Origin: Panopea generosa
Lineage: Eukaryota; Mollusca; Bivalvia; Adapedonta; Hiatellidae
Length of the DNA: 64,000 nucleotides
Reading direction: 5' to 3'
Assembly: GCA_029582155.1 (NCBI GenBank)
Contig: CM055897.1
Coordinates: 95,281,582-95,345,581 of the forward strand
Position numbers and translations under genes: made by a program
Shown here: one piece after another, positions 34,288 to 46,892 of the stretch
Layout of the letters: every line of letters starts with the position of its first letter
Position numbering within the stretch: position 1 is the stretch's first letter
Notes under the pieces: model-generated
Told to the model about the DNA's origin: nothing
Database searches by the model: none
What the model saw: the letters and a program-made list of their open reading frames with translations, nothing else

Positions 34288-35264
34288 GTAAGTACCATAT
34301 CTAACGTTATAGATGACTTGATGAAAAACCTTTGATTGTGGTTCTGTCTCAAGATGCCTCTCAGTACCATTGGGTCCCATTGTAATGTGGTAACCAGCCA
34401 GGATCCACAGAATGAAACTGCGGTAAAAGGTCCAATTTTATTATTCACATCTATTAGTCACCCAATCCTAACTGAATGTTATTGTTTGCATTGTTATGTG
34501 ATATGAATGCTGTTTGGTGCAACAGGTTTACATAGATCTGTATAAAATTAATAAAATAACATTTTGATGTTTTGATAAAACTAAATTTGGCTGCCACTGC
34601 CATGTAACCTGGATGTAAAAACGATATCTTGGTAAAAATTTGTGCTGGAACTTAATGCAAATTGCTTCTGTGTTTGGCGAGTGTCAACATTTATTGAATC
34701 AAAATGTTGGTTTTTAATGTTGACATTCATTAATCAATGAATGAAACATCCTTTAAGTCACCACGAGGAAAGGATTTTAAGTTATGTTATCAAGGCTAAT
34801 GTGAGTTAAAGATGAGCGAGAATCAAATCAAAACAGACAGATGATTGGTTGGTTGCCATTTTTGTTATATGAGATTTACACAGATTATAAGATTTTGTCT
34901 CAAGCTCTGTTTCAAATGTTTTATTCTACTCTGTGCCAGTTACTTGAAAGCCAGGGCTTAAATTCATAAATCATTTGAGTCTAAGAATTGAACTCGTACT
35001 CAAAATCTCATATTTTACTTACAAATCATGTAACCAAAAATTTAATGACTTTCTGTTAAGTAAACATTAAAGTTAAAGTGTTCATAACGAGTAATCAGAA
35101 CACTTCCTGCACTGTTTTCCACTCTGTCAGTTAATATAAACATAATTCACCCAATAATTCAAAAGCCTTCTATATTAGGTATCAAAAGGCGTCTATATTA
35201 GAGGTGTCCAAAGGCATCTTTATGAAGTAAAAGGTTAATAAAAGCAATTTTTTGTACATTACAG
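34288..35264 (+). other. numb: Numb intron 3 (977 bp)
   Basis: GTAAGT to TTTTTTGTACATTACAG, phase 0. Apart from a partial family P MITE at its 3' end (35092-35215) it looks unique. It is the position of the vertebrate alternative PTB-insert exon. A 12-base segment at about 34399-34410 between AG and GTAAAA was considered and is too weak to call. Confidence 0.8.
35092..35215 (+). mobile_element. Partial family P MITE
   Basis: It starts inside the family palindrome (AATCAGAACACTTCCTGCAC) and includes CCACTCTGTCAGTTAATATA and the ~25 bp units. The 5' half is missing. It ends only about 50 bases before a coding exon. Confidence 0.75.
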
Positions 35265-35342
35265 CAATGTAAAGGAAAGTACCAGAGAGCTATATTATAT
35301 GTTTCTGGGGATGCACTGAGAGTGGTGGATGAAATCAGTAAG
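35265..35342 (+). CDS. numb: Numb coding exon 3: PTB domain, residues 72-97
   Basis: Flanked by TTTGTACATTACAG and donor GTCAGT, it has 78 bases in phase 0. It reads QCKGKYQRAILYVSGDALRV and then VDEISK, the central PTB strands (family consensus LHVSGDGLRVVDD). The donor GTCAGT is slightly weaker than consensus. All residues expected for the fold are present. Confidence 0.95.
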
Positions 35343-37041
35343 GTCAGTAATGGTAGTTTATATCTGCTGTTTTAAATTCTTATTTCTGATTTCAGACATC
35401 TCGGATCCAGGCGGATTGTATATCTATATTCACAGACTTAGAATGTTTTTAGCTCTACTGGCCAAAGGCCAGGAGGGCTTATGCAATGGTGCATCATCCG
35501 TCATCTGTCGTCTGTTAGCAGCACTTTCTCTAAACCATTACGCCAATTAAACTGAAACTTCACATGGATGTTTCTATTGTATAGGAGACTGAAATTCAAG
35601 ATGGCCACCATTACTAAATATAGTCCAAAACTTAAAAACTCTTCATCTCATAAACAGCCCAACAGATTTTCAAAATGTTTATGTAGTAATGATGGCCAAC
35701 TATAGTTTTGTTAGATTTGTTCAAATGGTGTCCTTTAGAGTTAAAAGTGACCCTGCCCCGAGGGTTCAATTAGGGGACACATGTCATTGTAATAAATATA
35801 TATTTTTTTTTTTTAAAAAATGGATATGATTTTGCCTATATCTTCACAGAAGCTTTGTTTGGTGAAGGAGGTTCAGATTTGTAAAAATGACTGGGTTCCA
35901 TTGTCTTGAGGGGTCGGGAGGGGCCCCAAAAGGGTAAAAATTGGGAATTACAAAAATTGTTTTCTTAAGAACTGTGGTATGTCTGACAGAGGTCTTCGAG
36001 TTTTACATAGGAATACTATGGGAAAATGGAAAATTCTCATTTTTTCTTCCATTTGTGTAAATATGTTGTTTAATTTGAGATCTAAAGTATTGTCTAGTAA
36101 CAATAAATCTGATTTTGTTCTATAAAGAGGATTGAATTTCCATAAGAGGCCAGGGGGTGGGTGGGGCAATAAGGTTAAAATTGGTAATTTTCACAAATCT
36201 TCCTCTTAATAACCTTTCAGTCAAACTAGTTCATATTTGATATAAATTATCCTTATATCAGCAAGGATTAAAGAGTCTGCATATTAACTGATTATTTTCA
36301 TTTCCGCATCAATGTGTACAAAAAAACTTCTTATTAAAATCTAAAGCATTTCTGCTCATAACAAATCCCTAAGAGAGGGTGATTGAAGTTCTGACAAATC
36401 AAGGGGCTGAGTTGTATAAGGGTTCTATACAGGGAATTATTTATTTTACAGATGAATGGTATGGGAATTTAAAGTATTTCCTTTTCATTACAATTAAGTT
36501 TTTGTTCAGTATAGGTGTAGTGGGGGTATTTATCCATAAGTTGTTAAGAGGACCCCAAAAGAGGGTAAATATTGTGAAATTTGAAAAGTGCTATGGCCAC
36601 TATGAGTCGGTAGGTGTCCTCAGGCCCTCTTGGACCTCTTTAATGTCCAGTACAAGTATATTTCTGATTGCAATATATAATGTATTTTATAAAAAAAGGT
36701 TAACCAACAATTATTTATAATATTCATCCAAACAATGTCAAAGTTGGCTCAAATCATGCAAAAAATTATAGAATTTCTAGAAATACAATATTTCATACGT
36801 CAATCAAAATTTAAACATATGATGAAGAAATTGTCAAATTGACTTACAGGAAATTTTACCGGGGGGGGGGGGGGGAGTGACAGCTGTTTAACATTTTCCA
36901 ATTATTAATTTTACAAATCAACATGAACTGGTTTGATTTATCTAGGCCTGATACCATCATTGATGAAGGTCTGATACACTTGGCAAGGTCTAAAAACACC
37001 TGACAGCATTTCATTGATTTAATTGTTTGTTTAATATACAG
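35343..37041 (+). other. numb: Numb intron 4 (1.7 kb)
   Basis: GTCAGT to TTTAATATACAG, phase 0. It is mostly occupied by a family G dispersed repeat (35446-36642). A poly-G run lies at 36861-36876, and 36890-37040 looks unique. Confidence 0.8.
35446..36642 (+). repeat. Hairpin-headed dispersed repeat (family G)
   Basis: The head is TTTTTAGCTCTACTGGCC then AAAGGCCAGGAGGGCTTA. The body matches 59661-60955 (GAAACTTCACATGGATGTTT, AATTCAAGATGGCCACC). The tail is AGGCCCTCTTGGACCTCTTT. It is internally shuffled relative to the other copies. Confidence 0.8.
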
Positions 37042-37182
37042 AGTATGATAGTAGACCAGACCATAGAGAAAGTGTCGTTCTGTGCCCCTGATCGCAACCA
37101 TGAGAAAGGATTCGCTTACATCTGTCGTGATGGGACCACGCGGAGGTGGATGTGCCATGGTTTTCTTGCTGTTAAAGAATCG
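37042..37182 (+). CDS. numb: Numb coding exon 4: PTB core, residues 98-144
   Basis: Between TTTAATATACAG and GTAAGG, 141 bases, phase 0. It codes for the most conserved Numb segment: [17 protein letters not shown], the [19 protein letters not shown] strand pair, and LAVKES. These strands form the groove that binds NPxY or related peptides on partners such as LNX and NAK/AAK-type kinases in other animals. The exon ends exactly before the loop leading to the C-terminal PTB helix. It is directly compatible with the next conserved exon at 53881 (KES then GERLSH), and also with the two candidate microexons in the following intron. Confidence 0.96.
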
Positions 37183-37313
37183 GTAAGGAGACGTCTTGAT
37201 TAGATTGTAGTGTTTTTCTTGGTCTCAATATTTACAATCGTAGTCTGTTTTCTTTGCACCACACCTATGGCCACTGATAGAGATGCTTAAATATGTTCAT
37301 TAGTTCAACTTAA

Positions 37314-37523
37314 CCCTTTACTCCATAGATACGCATTTTCCTGCACCAATCACAGAAGGCCTTTGAAAAAAGTGTAGGAAGAGTTCAGATTGCTTGTAAC
37401 GAGCAATCTGAACACTTCCTGCACTATTTTCCACTCTGTCAGTTAATATAAACATAATTCACCCAATAATTCAAAAGCCTTCTGTATTAGAGGTGTCCAA
37501 AGGTGTCTATATGAAGTAAAGGG
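37314..37523 (+). mobile_element. TTAA-type MITE with internal hairpin (family P)
   Basis: The left boundary is TTAA then CCCTTTACTCCATAG; the right is ATGAAGTAAAGGG then TTAC (a mutated TTAA). The TIR and TTAA target fit piggyBac-type transposition. The internal hairpin is at about 37365-37430. Confidence 0.85.
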
Positions 37524-38053
37524 TTACCAAAAGCATAGTCTACATGTATCTATGAAATCCATGAATGAAAGTATTTCATTTAATAGTATCAGTCTTGTTA
37601 CAGACTTCAAACAGCAGTCCTTTCATGTTTTGGGGGAAAAGAAAATTCTAAATTCATCAACAGCATGTCACTGAATTGAATGTGAAAGCTTAGAATAGTA
37701 TGTAACCTAAGTTGAAGCGAAAACTAACAAAGTGAATGTTCAAAGCTTTAGCAAATTGGAAAATAAAGAATAACACTGTTAAGGGCATGTTGTAACCATT
37801 GATTTTCAGATATTACTATAATATTTCATATCCAGTGTCTCTTATTCCCGTTATATAAGAAAAGTTCACTTAAAAAAAAAGGTTTTTTTTTTTTTGTTTT
37901 TTTAAAAAAAAAATTCTCAGAAAAAAAGATAGTTTTAATTTGGAAGTAGTCATTTATCTGCCTCTGCTTAATATGGTAAAAAAGCCCTGTGATACTGAAG
38001 TATATCTGAAAATTGAGAGTAACATATGACTGATGTGTACCGTAGTATATTAA

Positions 38054-38252
38054 AGGGAATATTTCAGGATTTTTCAAAATTTTAAAATTGGTTTAAAACT
38101 TTGTTTTCTAATATATACTCACTGACCCCGTATTGCCACAAGTATTGCCACAAGGATATTTATTTAAACATTCAAAAAATAATATATATAGAAAAGGGCT
38201 TTTCCAACTTAAGTTTTTAATTTTTAAGACATTTATAGTTTCATCACTCCCT
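38054..38252. mobile_element. TTAA-type MITE (family S), short form
   Basis: Flanked by TTAA on both sides (38050-38053, 38253-38256). Ends are AGGGAATATTTCAGGATTTT and TCATCACTCCCT. It is a 199 bp deletion form of the 526 bp copy at 59008-59533; a further relative without clear ends lies at about 45500-45740. Confidence 0.75.
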
Positions 38253-39139
38253 TTAAAACTGAACAGCACATCATTGGAGAAAGTTTGTTAACTGGGAACA
38301 ATTTTTTCATTGAAGATTGTGAACAAACTGTAGAGTACCTTTAAAGCGAAGCCCACCCTGTTCTTTTTTATCATATCCTTTAACAATTTTAACAAAAACT
38401 GAAACAGAATTTTTTTCTAAAATTGGCAGACTAAAATATAGCCTATAACCATAGATTCACAATATTGACCTGTAGCTTACACAGTCATTCATCTGTCGTT
38501 TGAGTTTGTTCAGATACTCCACGATCAGTCGTAATGATAAAACTGCTTTACATACTGCTGTCTACCAACATACTGCTGTCTACCACTTCAGTCTCAGCTT
38601 GTAGAAAAATATCTTATCTAACCATTTTTATGTGTCTCTTGGGCAATTGTGATTTACTGTTATTTACTGAAATGGCAGAAGTTATTATGGAATTTTATTA
38701 GGAAATGCTTTTGTCAATTTATTATTGATGTGTTAAAGATTTCAAACAGAAAATTACCTTAGAAGTAGAAAACACACTTTAAAGGGACACATGACAACAT
38801 TAAAATCAGTTTAGTCCCATTCAAGCATCGAATCAATATCATCACACCATTATGGAGTTTTACTCTTTGAAACCTAAAATTAAAGAAATTAGTAGAAGTT
38901 TTCATAAAAGAAATGTTGTGCGCTAGTTTTTAAAATATGCATAAAGATATCTTTAAGTTACTTTCCAGAGTTTGGCACCTTTCAAAAATGATTAAGACTA
39001 AGAAGACATTATGGGATATTTTAGTTTCATATTTTATTTTGCATTATATAAATGATATATGTTCAGGATATGAAAATTTATTAAAGTTGCCATGTATCTC
39101 TTTATTGAGTTATAAATGATTATCAGAAGCAGATAAGTC

Positions 39140-39390
39140 AGGCCCAGTTCACTCAGTTGATAGCATGTGAGACTATCAATCCAGGGGTCCAGAGTTCAGA
39201 TCCCAACCCAGTCACAGTCTTTCTGATGATTCGTATACAAAATTGCATCTCATTATCATTTGTCAGTTATTTGCGGAGATGGGTTTGCTCAAGTTGCTGG
39301 TTAACTTTCCAGGATACAAGGAAAGGAAGAGTTGTTAGGTTAACTGGTCATCTGTGAGTCTTCATTGGCATTAAAAATGATGCTTCAAAC
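39140..39390 (+). mobile_element. SINE family A
   Basis: Head: GGCCCAGTTCACTCAGTTGA, then GGGGTCCAGAGTTCAGATCC. Body: TCTCATTATCATTTGTC, GCGGAGATGGGTTTGCTC, GGTTAACTTTCCAGGAT, ending in ATGATGCTTCAAACAAACA. This uninterrupted copy shows what the split copies at 16250 and 22230 looked like before insertion. Confidence 0.8.
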
Positions 39391-41120
39391 AAACAGAAGC
39401 AGATAAAACTGCCCAATTTAGGACTTAATGGTCTTCGTCTGCCATTGATCATATCCAGAATATTTATAAATGAGTTTATTCAAAACTGAATATAAAAATG
39501 CAGGTCACGGTGGTTCACAGGTGGTTACCTTTCATCCATAACCTGCAAACTGTAATCCAATATGACTTCTGTTTGTTGAAAATGAAAAAAAAAGAAGCAA
39601 TTTTTGGTGTCTTGAGTTAAACTTAAGTTACATACATATCCAATTTGTGTGAATTTGATTTTACAACATATTCTAATTAAATAAATTTTGTCACATGTCA
39701 CTAACCAGAAACAAACCTTCACTGCACTTAATGTAAAAGAAATTGTTGTAAGTTAAAACAAAATTAAAGATAAGTATTTTTTTAAAGATCTTGATCATAT
39801 TTGAGTTCCTCTGTCTCATACACTCTCATACACTTGTCTGTCTACTCATCTTATACTATTGATGTTGTGTTAGTAATTAATATCAGTCAATCAGCTGTCT
39901 CTGTATGGTCGTGTTCTATTATATAATATGCTTGTCTTTTAGTTGCCTTAATTGATAATCGATTTAGTTACATGTTATTCTGAATTCATGCCATTGTGTT
40001 GATGTCTTGTACCATGTTTTGACATTGTAAATTTGCTAATTTTGAATATTTGTTTTGCTTGCTATATTATTTTTTATAATTCAAAGATTTTATTTTTAAT
40101 ACGGTCCTTGTTTTATTTAAAAACAGTATCAGGATTCTTTTTAATTCTGTAACACATTTTTTCTAATGATGTAAACATGGGTTAAAGCCGAATTTGATCT
40201 TTGTGTCTTTAAGATGCCAAAGTGAAACAGTTTATTTACATATTCATTGCATTAAAGCCATTTACCAAACATTATGTTCTGATAATGGGTTTAATTGGGC
40301 TCTTACATTTGTAGTTGTTACAAAATGACAGTCCACTATGAGTAATGTTTACAGGTCATCAGTGTTAATAAGGGCTATTGCTGAAGGCAAATTTCAAACA
40401 TCATAATCATGTAAAATATTGTGAGTTCTACCGCTACCAGTGTCGCGTTAAGAAGATGTGATACTGGCTGTAGAGAGGACTAAGACTGGTTGATCCTGTT
40501 TTAGTTTGTGGATGGGGGAGGGGGTTATCAGATCTCATTAAAAATCATATTCTGGGTAATAGCATATCAAATTAAGAACAAGTTAATTACTGGACTCAAG
40601 TGGACATTATGATTATATTGTATGATTGAAAGATTATTGTTCAAATTAATTATTTACATGTAATGTACATGTGAAGGTGTACATAAACAACCACCATAGA
40701 TATGTAATAAAAAACTTATAAACTGGGAATTCTCCAGAATGTGCATCTGTATTTTATATCAGTTATTGTCTCACCTTTACGAAACTCTGAAATATTGATG
40801 AACTTTCAGCTTTCCTACAATAGCTCTTGTTTGCATAGATCTCCATTCCATCATGACCAGGCATACCTGCTTTAAAGATGGTGTTTATACAGAATCAAAG
40901 CAGCTTAGATATTTTTTTATCTTTGAATTGGGTTTGATTTTCCACATATAACGAAACTGCTGTTGTTTGTATTGATTAAAGAATTATTAGCATCCATAAT
41001 TTATATTTTAAGTTTTAAATGTATGTAATAATATGTATTATATTAACCCTGCCAGTACCATTGCTTTGAGTTGGGTTTTTTTACAGTTTTTACGTCTTAG
41101 TTGCATTTTGTTTTTCCCAG

Positions 41121-41147
41121 AAATTTTGGCGATCACAAAAAGTTAAG
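41121..41147 (+). CDS. numb: Candidate 27-nt microexon of Numb (PTB insert), unproven
   Basis: The segment lies between a strong acceptor tract (TTGCATTTTGTTTTTCCCAG) and a donor AAG/GTAACC. It is 27 bases long, phase 0, and open in the Numb frame (KFWRSQKVK). A TGC triplet about 18 bases upstream of the acceptor resembles the UGC element used by the nSR100/SRRM4 factor for neural microexons, though TGC is common by chance. Inclusion would add nine mostly basic residues between residues 144 and 145, in the loop before the C-terminal PTB helix. The constitutive joining of flanking exons already matches Numb from other animals, so this would be an alternative exon. No homologue is known to me. 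Confidence 0.35.
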
Positions 41148-41608
41148 GTAACCATTATATAATTTATTAACAAATGTTATACACAAAGTAACAGAGCATG
41201 TGTTTGTAATTGCTATTATATTGCTGTATTCTGTAGATTAACCCACATATCATAAATTTCATATACTTTATTCTATAGTTGGATGGTAGATTTCTGCACG
41301 ATTCCATGTTGGCGCTGCACAAGTCTCTCTCTAGTTCTTAAAGAGCGATATGTTTATGCGAAATATATATATCATATAATTGTGTCGTGTATACATGTAC
41401 TACATATAATGACTTACAAACTATTTATTTATTTGGTGTGATCAGAAATGGGTTATGTTTGTATTTATCATGTTCAATGGCTTTTGTATACAGTTTGTTA
41501 TCTCTGATGAGGGTTGACAATATCTAATACATTTTGTAAACAGTGGTGGTAGTAAGTGGTAATAAGAGTTTGAAGGAATTAATTTAATTTAACTCATTAA
41601 CAGTATTA

Positions 41609-41705
41609 CAATGACCATCGTCATCATCGTCATCATGTTTATCGTCAACATTGTCATCATTGTTATCATCGTCATCATTGTTACCATTGTCAATGTCATG
41701 ATCTA
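41609..41705 (-). repeat. Short RRY triplet tract on the minus strand
   Basis: The + strand reads CATCGTCATCATCGTCATCA and similar; its complement is made of the same GATGATGACGATGATGAC-type triplets as the array at 2560-6240. It is about 95 bp. Confidence 0.8.
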
Positions 41706-41934
41706 ATTTTAGTGTATTGTGTGATATTTTATTCATTGCCATCCATTTTAGCTGTTGGCTAAAATGTCAAGTGTTGAAATCTGACACCTTTTTTTTTTTT
41801 TCAATTCTCTCTGCTGGTTTATTACAATCAAATTTGAATCTTCCACATAAGAAAAAAAAAATGTTACATGATTTGTACATTGATTAATTTTAAAATTGGC
41901 ATTAGTGAGTCTTGGAGACTTGCATACAATATAA

Positions 41935-42167
41935 CAGTGTTTTTTTTTTACTTTTTGGGAAAGGGGTCGGTGCCTTTTGAAGAGGGGAAAATGAGCATTT
42001 GGGGGAATTTTAAAAGGTCGTAAAATAAAATAAAAAAACGATAAATCAAAAAGATATATATTTAAAACAGTTAACAGGTCAACATCCATGTTCTTCATGA
42101 ATTTTTCTGACAGTTGTTGGGATGGGGCCGAATTTCGCTGAATATTTGGGGTAAAAAAAAACCACTG
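41935..42167. mobile_element. MITE with CAGTG/CACTG ends (family Q)
   Basis: It starts CAGTGTTTTTTTTTTAC and ends GTAAAAAAAAACCACTG, flanked by TATAA on both sides (41930-41934, 42168-42172). It is a second copy of the element at 20526-20840, with an internal deletion. Confidence 0.75.
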
Positions 42168-42898
42168 TATAACAGTGAGTGCCAGCTGAATTTAATGGGT
42201 CCAGGTCAGTTAGCAAAATTTGATTAAAGACAAAGTAAGAATCAGTTCTGTACTGGGTTTTCATATTAACTGTAGATCTGACAGTTTGATGGTCTATTAT
42301 CGTCTGTCTGTGTCATCATATGTGTTTGGGAAACAGCAAAGACAGGAGTGTGACAAGGGTCCAAGTACTGTACCCAGAACCACACACCCTCCTATTCCTA
42401 TTTATGTTCATCAATTATATATATATATATATGCTTCACGTAAAATCTTCCAACTTGATATATATTTTCAAGTGACTTTTTTTTTTAATTTCTTATTTCG
42501 AACAGTTAATGGTCGCCTCAATTAGTTTATTTATTATTTTTTCATCTTTTGTGTCCTTCAAAATTAACATCAGTTTTCTTAAAAATATACTTTCATAGTT
42601 CATACATAATAATGTTCTATGCATAAACCTAAAACATTCAGTTATTGCAAGAACCATAATTAGCTTCGCAATTTGGAAAAGGCGCTGCAATTAAAGCTGC
42701 ATAACCAGTAAATTCTACCCTTTTATTTCAATAAAAGAATGTGTCTAGATCATCATTGGTGCAAAATACCGTTGTTTATCATCTAAAACATGAGTTTAAA
42801 CTCGCCAGTATTGCCAATGTTTGCATTAGACTGACCCGTGGAATAATATAGATGATTCAGAAAATATGATACCAGTTATATCCGTAAACAATCTTGTA

Positions 42899-42975
42899 CA
42901 TTCCTGCACAGCGTAGTGGTTGTATCATTCTGTGGATTATGAATCCGGCAATCCTGGTTCAAATTCTGTGACAAG
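42899..42975 (+). repeat. tRNA-like SINE head remnant
   Basis: CACAGCGTAGTGGTTGTATC resembles an A box and ATCCTGGTTCAAATTCTG a B box at proper spacing. No tail was identified. Confidence 0.45.
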
Positions 42976-44934
42976 AATTATGGGTGTTTTTTTTTAATTT
43001 CTCTAGTAATATTTTTTTTTTCTGCAATGCTCCATAAACGGCTTCTCAAATACCCAAAAGATGTGTTCAAACAAAATGGAATAAATGTTTGTCCATATAT
43101 GCATTTATATCTAGAAGGATGGGGGAATTGGTCAAGTATATACGATTTAATCGAACATTTTACGGTAATTTCTATCAAGGTAGAAGCCAATTTGCATATT
43201 AGAATAACTGGTAAATATAGATTTAAAGCACTAATTATTCAAGTTTAAGAGAGGTGTTAGCCATTATAAATGCATCTAAGGCCATGAGAATTCACAAAAA
43301 TGTTTGTCATTCATGAACAAGTTTCTTTCTTTCTTTATTAAAGAAATATCTAATGTACAATTTGAACATTATGCTGTCTTTTGGACAGTTTTACATGCAT
43401 ATTAAAATAAACCAATTTAACCAGATTTGTTCAATCATTTACCTTATATATGATATTGATATAATCCTTTGCAGATTTACTTCAAAATTCATTGTGTTGA
43501 CCAAATTTTCACTTTTTGATCTGACATTTTATTTGTACTTGCGTTTTTTTTGAACATTGCATCCTCAGAAATTGTTAGGTTCACATCAGCTTTTTCTCCA
43601 CTTATTTACTGTGCTTTACAATGTATCTTCATTTAAATGACTGAAGTTTCCATAGTTTATAGTTTCCAAAACTGTATTTTTTTTTTTTTAAATTGATCGG
43701 GTTGGATTGTTTTTCTTTAGTAGTAGTATTGATTCTGTAAATTAATCACCATCATGTCAAAAGTGTGTTTTTTATGAAGGAAATGTCTCCCAATTTGTCT
43801 TTTAAGACCATGAGAGTGTAAAAAGAGTGTAACATTTTGGAACATCACCCCCATCTCACTCAAGTCCCTCTTACAGGTGCTACTATGCCTAAACACCTGT
43901 TTGATCTTGACCAAAATGTCAGAATGTTTATAAGCATAAAAGCTGGAGCAAATATTTAAGTCTGCACAAGCGTACCAGGAATCGCAATCATGAAGTTGTA
44001 GAAAATCACAAATATTTGCCTTATAAAAACCACCTTGCCACTCACAACTAAATTTAGGCAGAATGTTTGTAGGCATGTAAGCACTGACAATCACAACATT
44101 GTTTCAACCAGGTTTGAAAATTGCTCTTTAATGATTGAAAAACATATTTTTATTTTGAACACCTCAGCACCTTCATAATTATTTCATCCAATCCAGACTG
44201 AACATGGTCGGAATATTTAAAAGCATGATAGTTTGGATGATTACTTGAGTCTGCCATGAAAGAGTTGTTGCATTTGATTAATTGTAAAATGCTGATTTTT
44301 GTCTTGTTAACACTAACACATTCAGATCCAATCTTGAGCATGTCTGTTAAGAATGTATCCATCAAGACAGTTGATAGGTTGCTGTTACTATAAATAGAAC
44401 ACTTTTGAATGATGATTTCTGCAAAACTGTAATAAATCAAATACACTTATTTGAAATGATGGCATTATTTTGAGTTAAAATCGACTAATACAGGTGGTTA
44501 TTGTATAATTTATGTAACAGACAAATCTGCTGTCATGCTAAAACAGTAGGTTCCATCCAAAAATAAGATGAGTTGTATTGGATTTATACACATCAGAGCT
44601 CGTGTTCCTTCCTTTGATTATTATTTGCATCCATCGTGTTGAATTATTAGGATTGCCATTGCTGAAAGAAGAAATGGTTTTTAACAGTGCTGGAACAATA
44701 GGCACTCAACTCTATCTATATTGTAAAACAGGGCATGAAATTCAATTATTTGTGATTTTGGCCTTACAGTTATACGATAGGGTGGTACAGGCGATATAGG
44801 ACCTCTTTTAGCACACTTTGTTGAGATCCAAGTTTGATTAATTCACAGTGGCCCATTCACAGTAGTTCTGTCTTGGTGTTAAATGTTACAAGAACAAATT
44901 AACTGCCTTCTGTGGAACACAACAGCATGTTAAG

Positions 44935-45415
44935 GAGTTGAGTTAAAGGATACTCACTTGATTTGAAGTAACAAAGGAGCTGAATTGAAAGGTTAAGCAT
45001 TTGATTTAAGTAGCAAAGGGGCCGAGTTAATGGTTAATCTTGATTAAAGTAAAATAGAGGCCAAGTTGAAGGTTACTTACTTGATTTTAAGTAATAAAGG
45101 GGCTGAATTGAAGTGTAGTCACTTGATTTGTGTCAAAATGGGCTGTGTTAATGGCTAATCATTTGATTTAAGTAATGATGGGGCTGAGTTAATGGCTAAT
45201 CAATTGATTTTAAGTAAAAAAAAAAGGGGCCAAGGTAATGGCTAATCACTTGATTTAAGTAAAAAAAAAAAGGTGGGGGAGGGGGGGGGGGGGGGGGGCA
45301 AGGTAATGGTTAATCACTTGATTTAAGTAAAAAGGGACCGAGTTCAAGGTTAATCACTTGATTTTAAGTAATCAAGGGGCTGAGTTGAAGGTTAATCACT
45401 TGATTTAATTAAAAA
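44935..45415 (+). repeat. Degenerate 40-55 bp tandem array
   Basis: About ten copies of a unit like GGGGCTGAGTTAATGGCTAA followed by TCACTTGATTTAAGTAAAAA. One junction has expanded into a G run (about 45273-45298). Unit length varies mainly in the A/G tract between copies. Confidence 0.85.
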
Positions 45416-46088
45416 AGTTTCTTAAGATCACAGTCACTTTGTCGACCCAGGCTATCTTTTGTAGACTATTATCTTTCATAATGGTGGTAGACCTTTAAAG
45501 GTAGTATATCAGGTTTTTTCAAACAATTTAAAATTGGCAAAAATATCTTTTTCCTATATATCATGCTTAGATAATCTCACTGAGCCCTAATATTGCCATA
45601 GGAATATCTGATGTTTTAAAAAATACCAAACTAATGTACAGAAAAAGAATTTTCTTAATTAGACTTAGCACCTAGGTTAGACTAAAAAAATCCTGTTTAA
45701 ATTGCATACCTTGTATGACATACAAGTGGGCTCCATAACTTAATTTGAATTTGGTTTTACCCTTCATGAATCATGAATGATCTTGGAATGAGTCAGAATG
45801 ACAAGGTGAAGGTCACGAAGCAGTGCATGCATGATATTTATTGAAATTCCACGTCACGACTCGCAGTTTGGCAGATTTGAAATTCCAAATTATTCATATT
45901 TTGGATCATTAGCTGGTTTATATTCATTTTACTCTTTTTATATATTTAAAAAGATTGTTCCTGATATACACCCTGTTAGTAAATAATTCTGTTTTGGAAT
46001 GGTTTGCTTAAATATCAAATTTATTGGGATTGAATTTTAGAAAATGGTGCTAGTACTTCTGGTGGCATTGTACTCATAGATATATTAA

Positions 46089-46578
46089 AGCAACACATCC
46101 ACGTTTAAATTTTTTAAAAAAATTTTCAATTGAGTTGTGAGCACATTTCCCATACATAAATATATGGTCAGTGAGCTGTATATATGCTAACAAACACTAT
46201 CCAGAACGCTTTAGAATTATAAAAAAAGATGTTCAAATTATAAAGCGTGACAAACGCTTTATAAATTATTTTTAAATTGCCGAGGATTCCAACTTGGCTT
46301 CAAATTGAATTATGCGAGTCGTATTAAAAAAACTTCACGTTTTAGTGCGTAGTGTACTTTACCTGCCTTGAAAGTCATTTTGACAATTTTTTTTGACTCG
46401 GGTGAGTTACAAGCTTGTTTTATAAAGTGTTAGTCACGCATTATAATTTGGGCATCAGTTTGTTCGGGATTGTGTTTATATGCTCATATACAGCTAATTG
46501 ATCATATGTTTGTATGGGAAATGTGCTCATAACTCAATTAATTTTTTTTTTTAGAAGTTCAAACGTGGATGTGTTGCT
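46089..46578 (+). mobile_element. TTAA-type MITE (family T), full length 490 bp
   Basis: Flanked by TTAA (46085-46088, 46579-46582). TIRs are AGCAACACATCCACGTTT and AACGTGGATGTGTTGCT. The inverted symmetry extends inward (GTTGTGAGCACATTTCCCAT against ATGGGAAATGTGCTCATAAC), so the whole element is a long imperfect palindrome. Confidence 0.9.
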
Positions 46579-46892
46579 TTAATTAAATTTTAATTCTCCG
46601 AAAACTGTTGCTAGTCTAGTTGTGTTATGTAATCATTAGTTAGTATTAAAAAATGATAAGGTGAAGCAGAATGTTGTAATTACTTTTAAAAATCCCTTTA
46701 TATTTCTTTCAAGGAAGAATGAGACTTAATTTATATTCTTATAGAATTGTTAATTTGGGGCAATGGAATAAGTATATTCTTGGTGATTCAAAGAATTATT
46801 AATCCTAATCCAATACAAGAAAAACATTTATTGATCTGAATATTATATATTCGTAGAACTGTTCTTGATACATGCTATGATTTCTGTTTTAG

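Noticed and set aside
34399-34410. 12 nt segment between AG and GTAAAA in intron 3, at the place of the vertebrate PTB-insert exon
   Set aside because: It has a poor polypyrimidine tract, a weak donor and no similarity to the vertebrate 11-residue insert.
43717-44094. 125-codon minus-strand open frame
   Set aside because: No recognisable domain, no conserved Cys or hydrophobic pattern, no splice sites. The length is unremarkable for this base composition.
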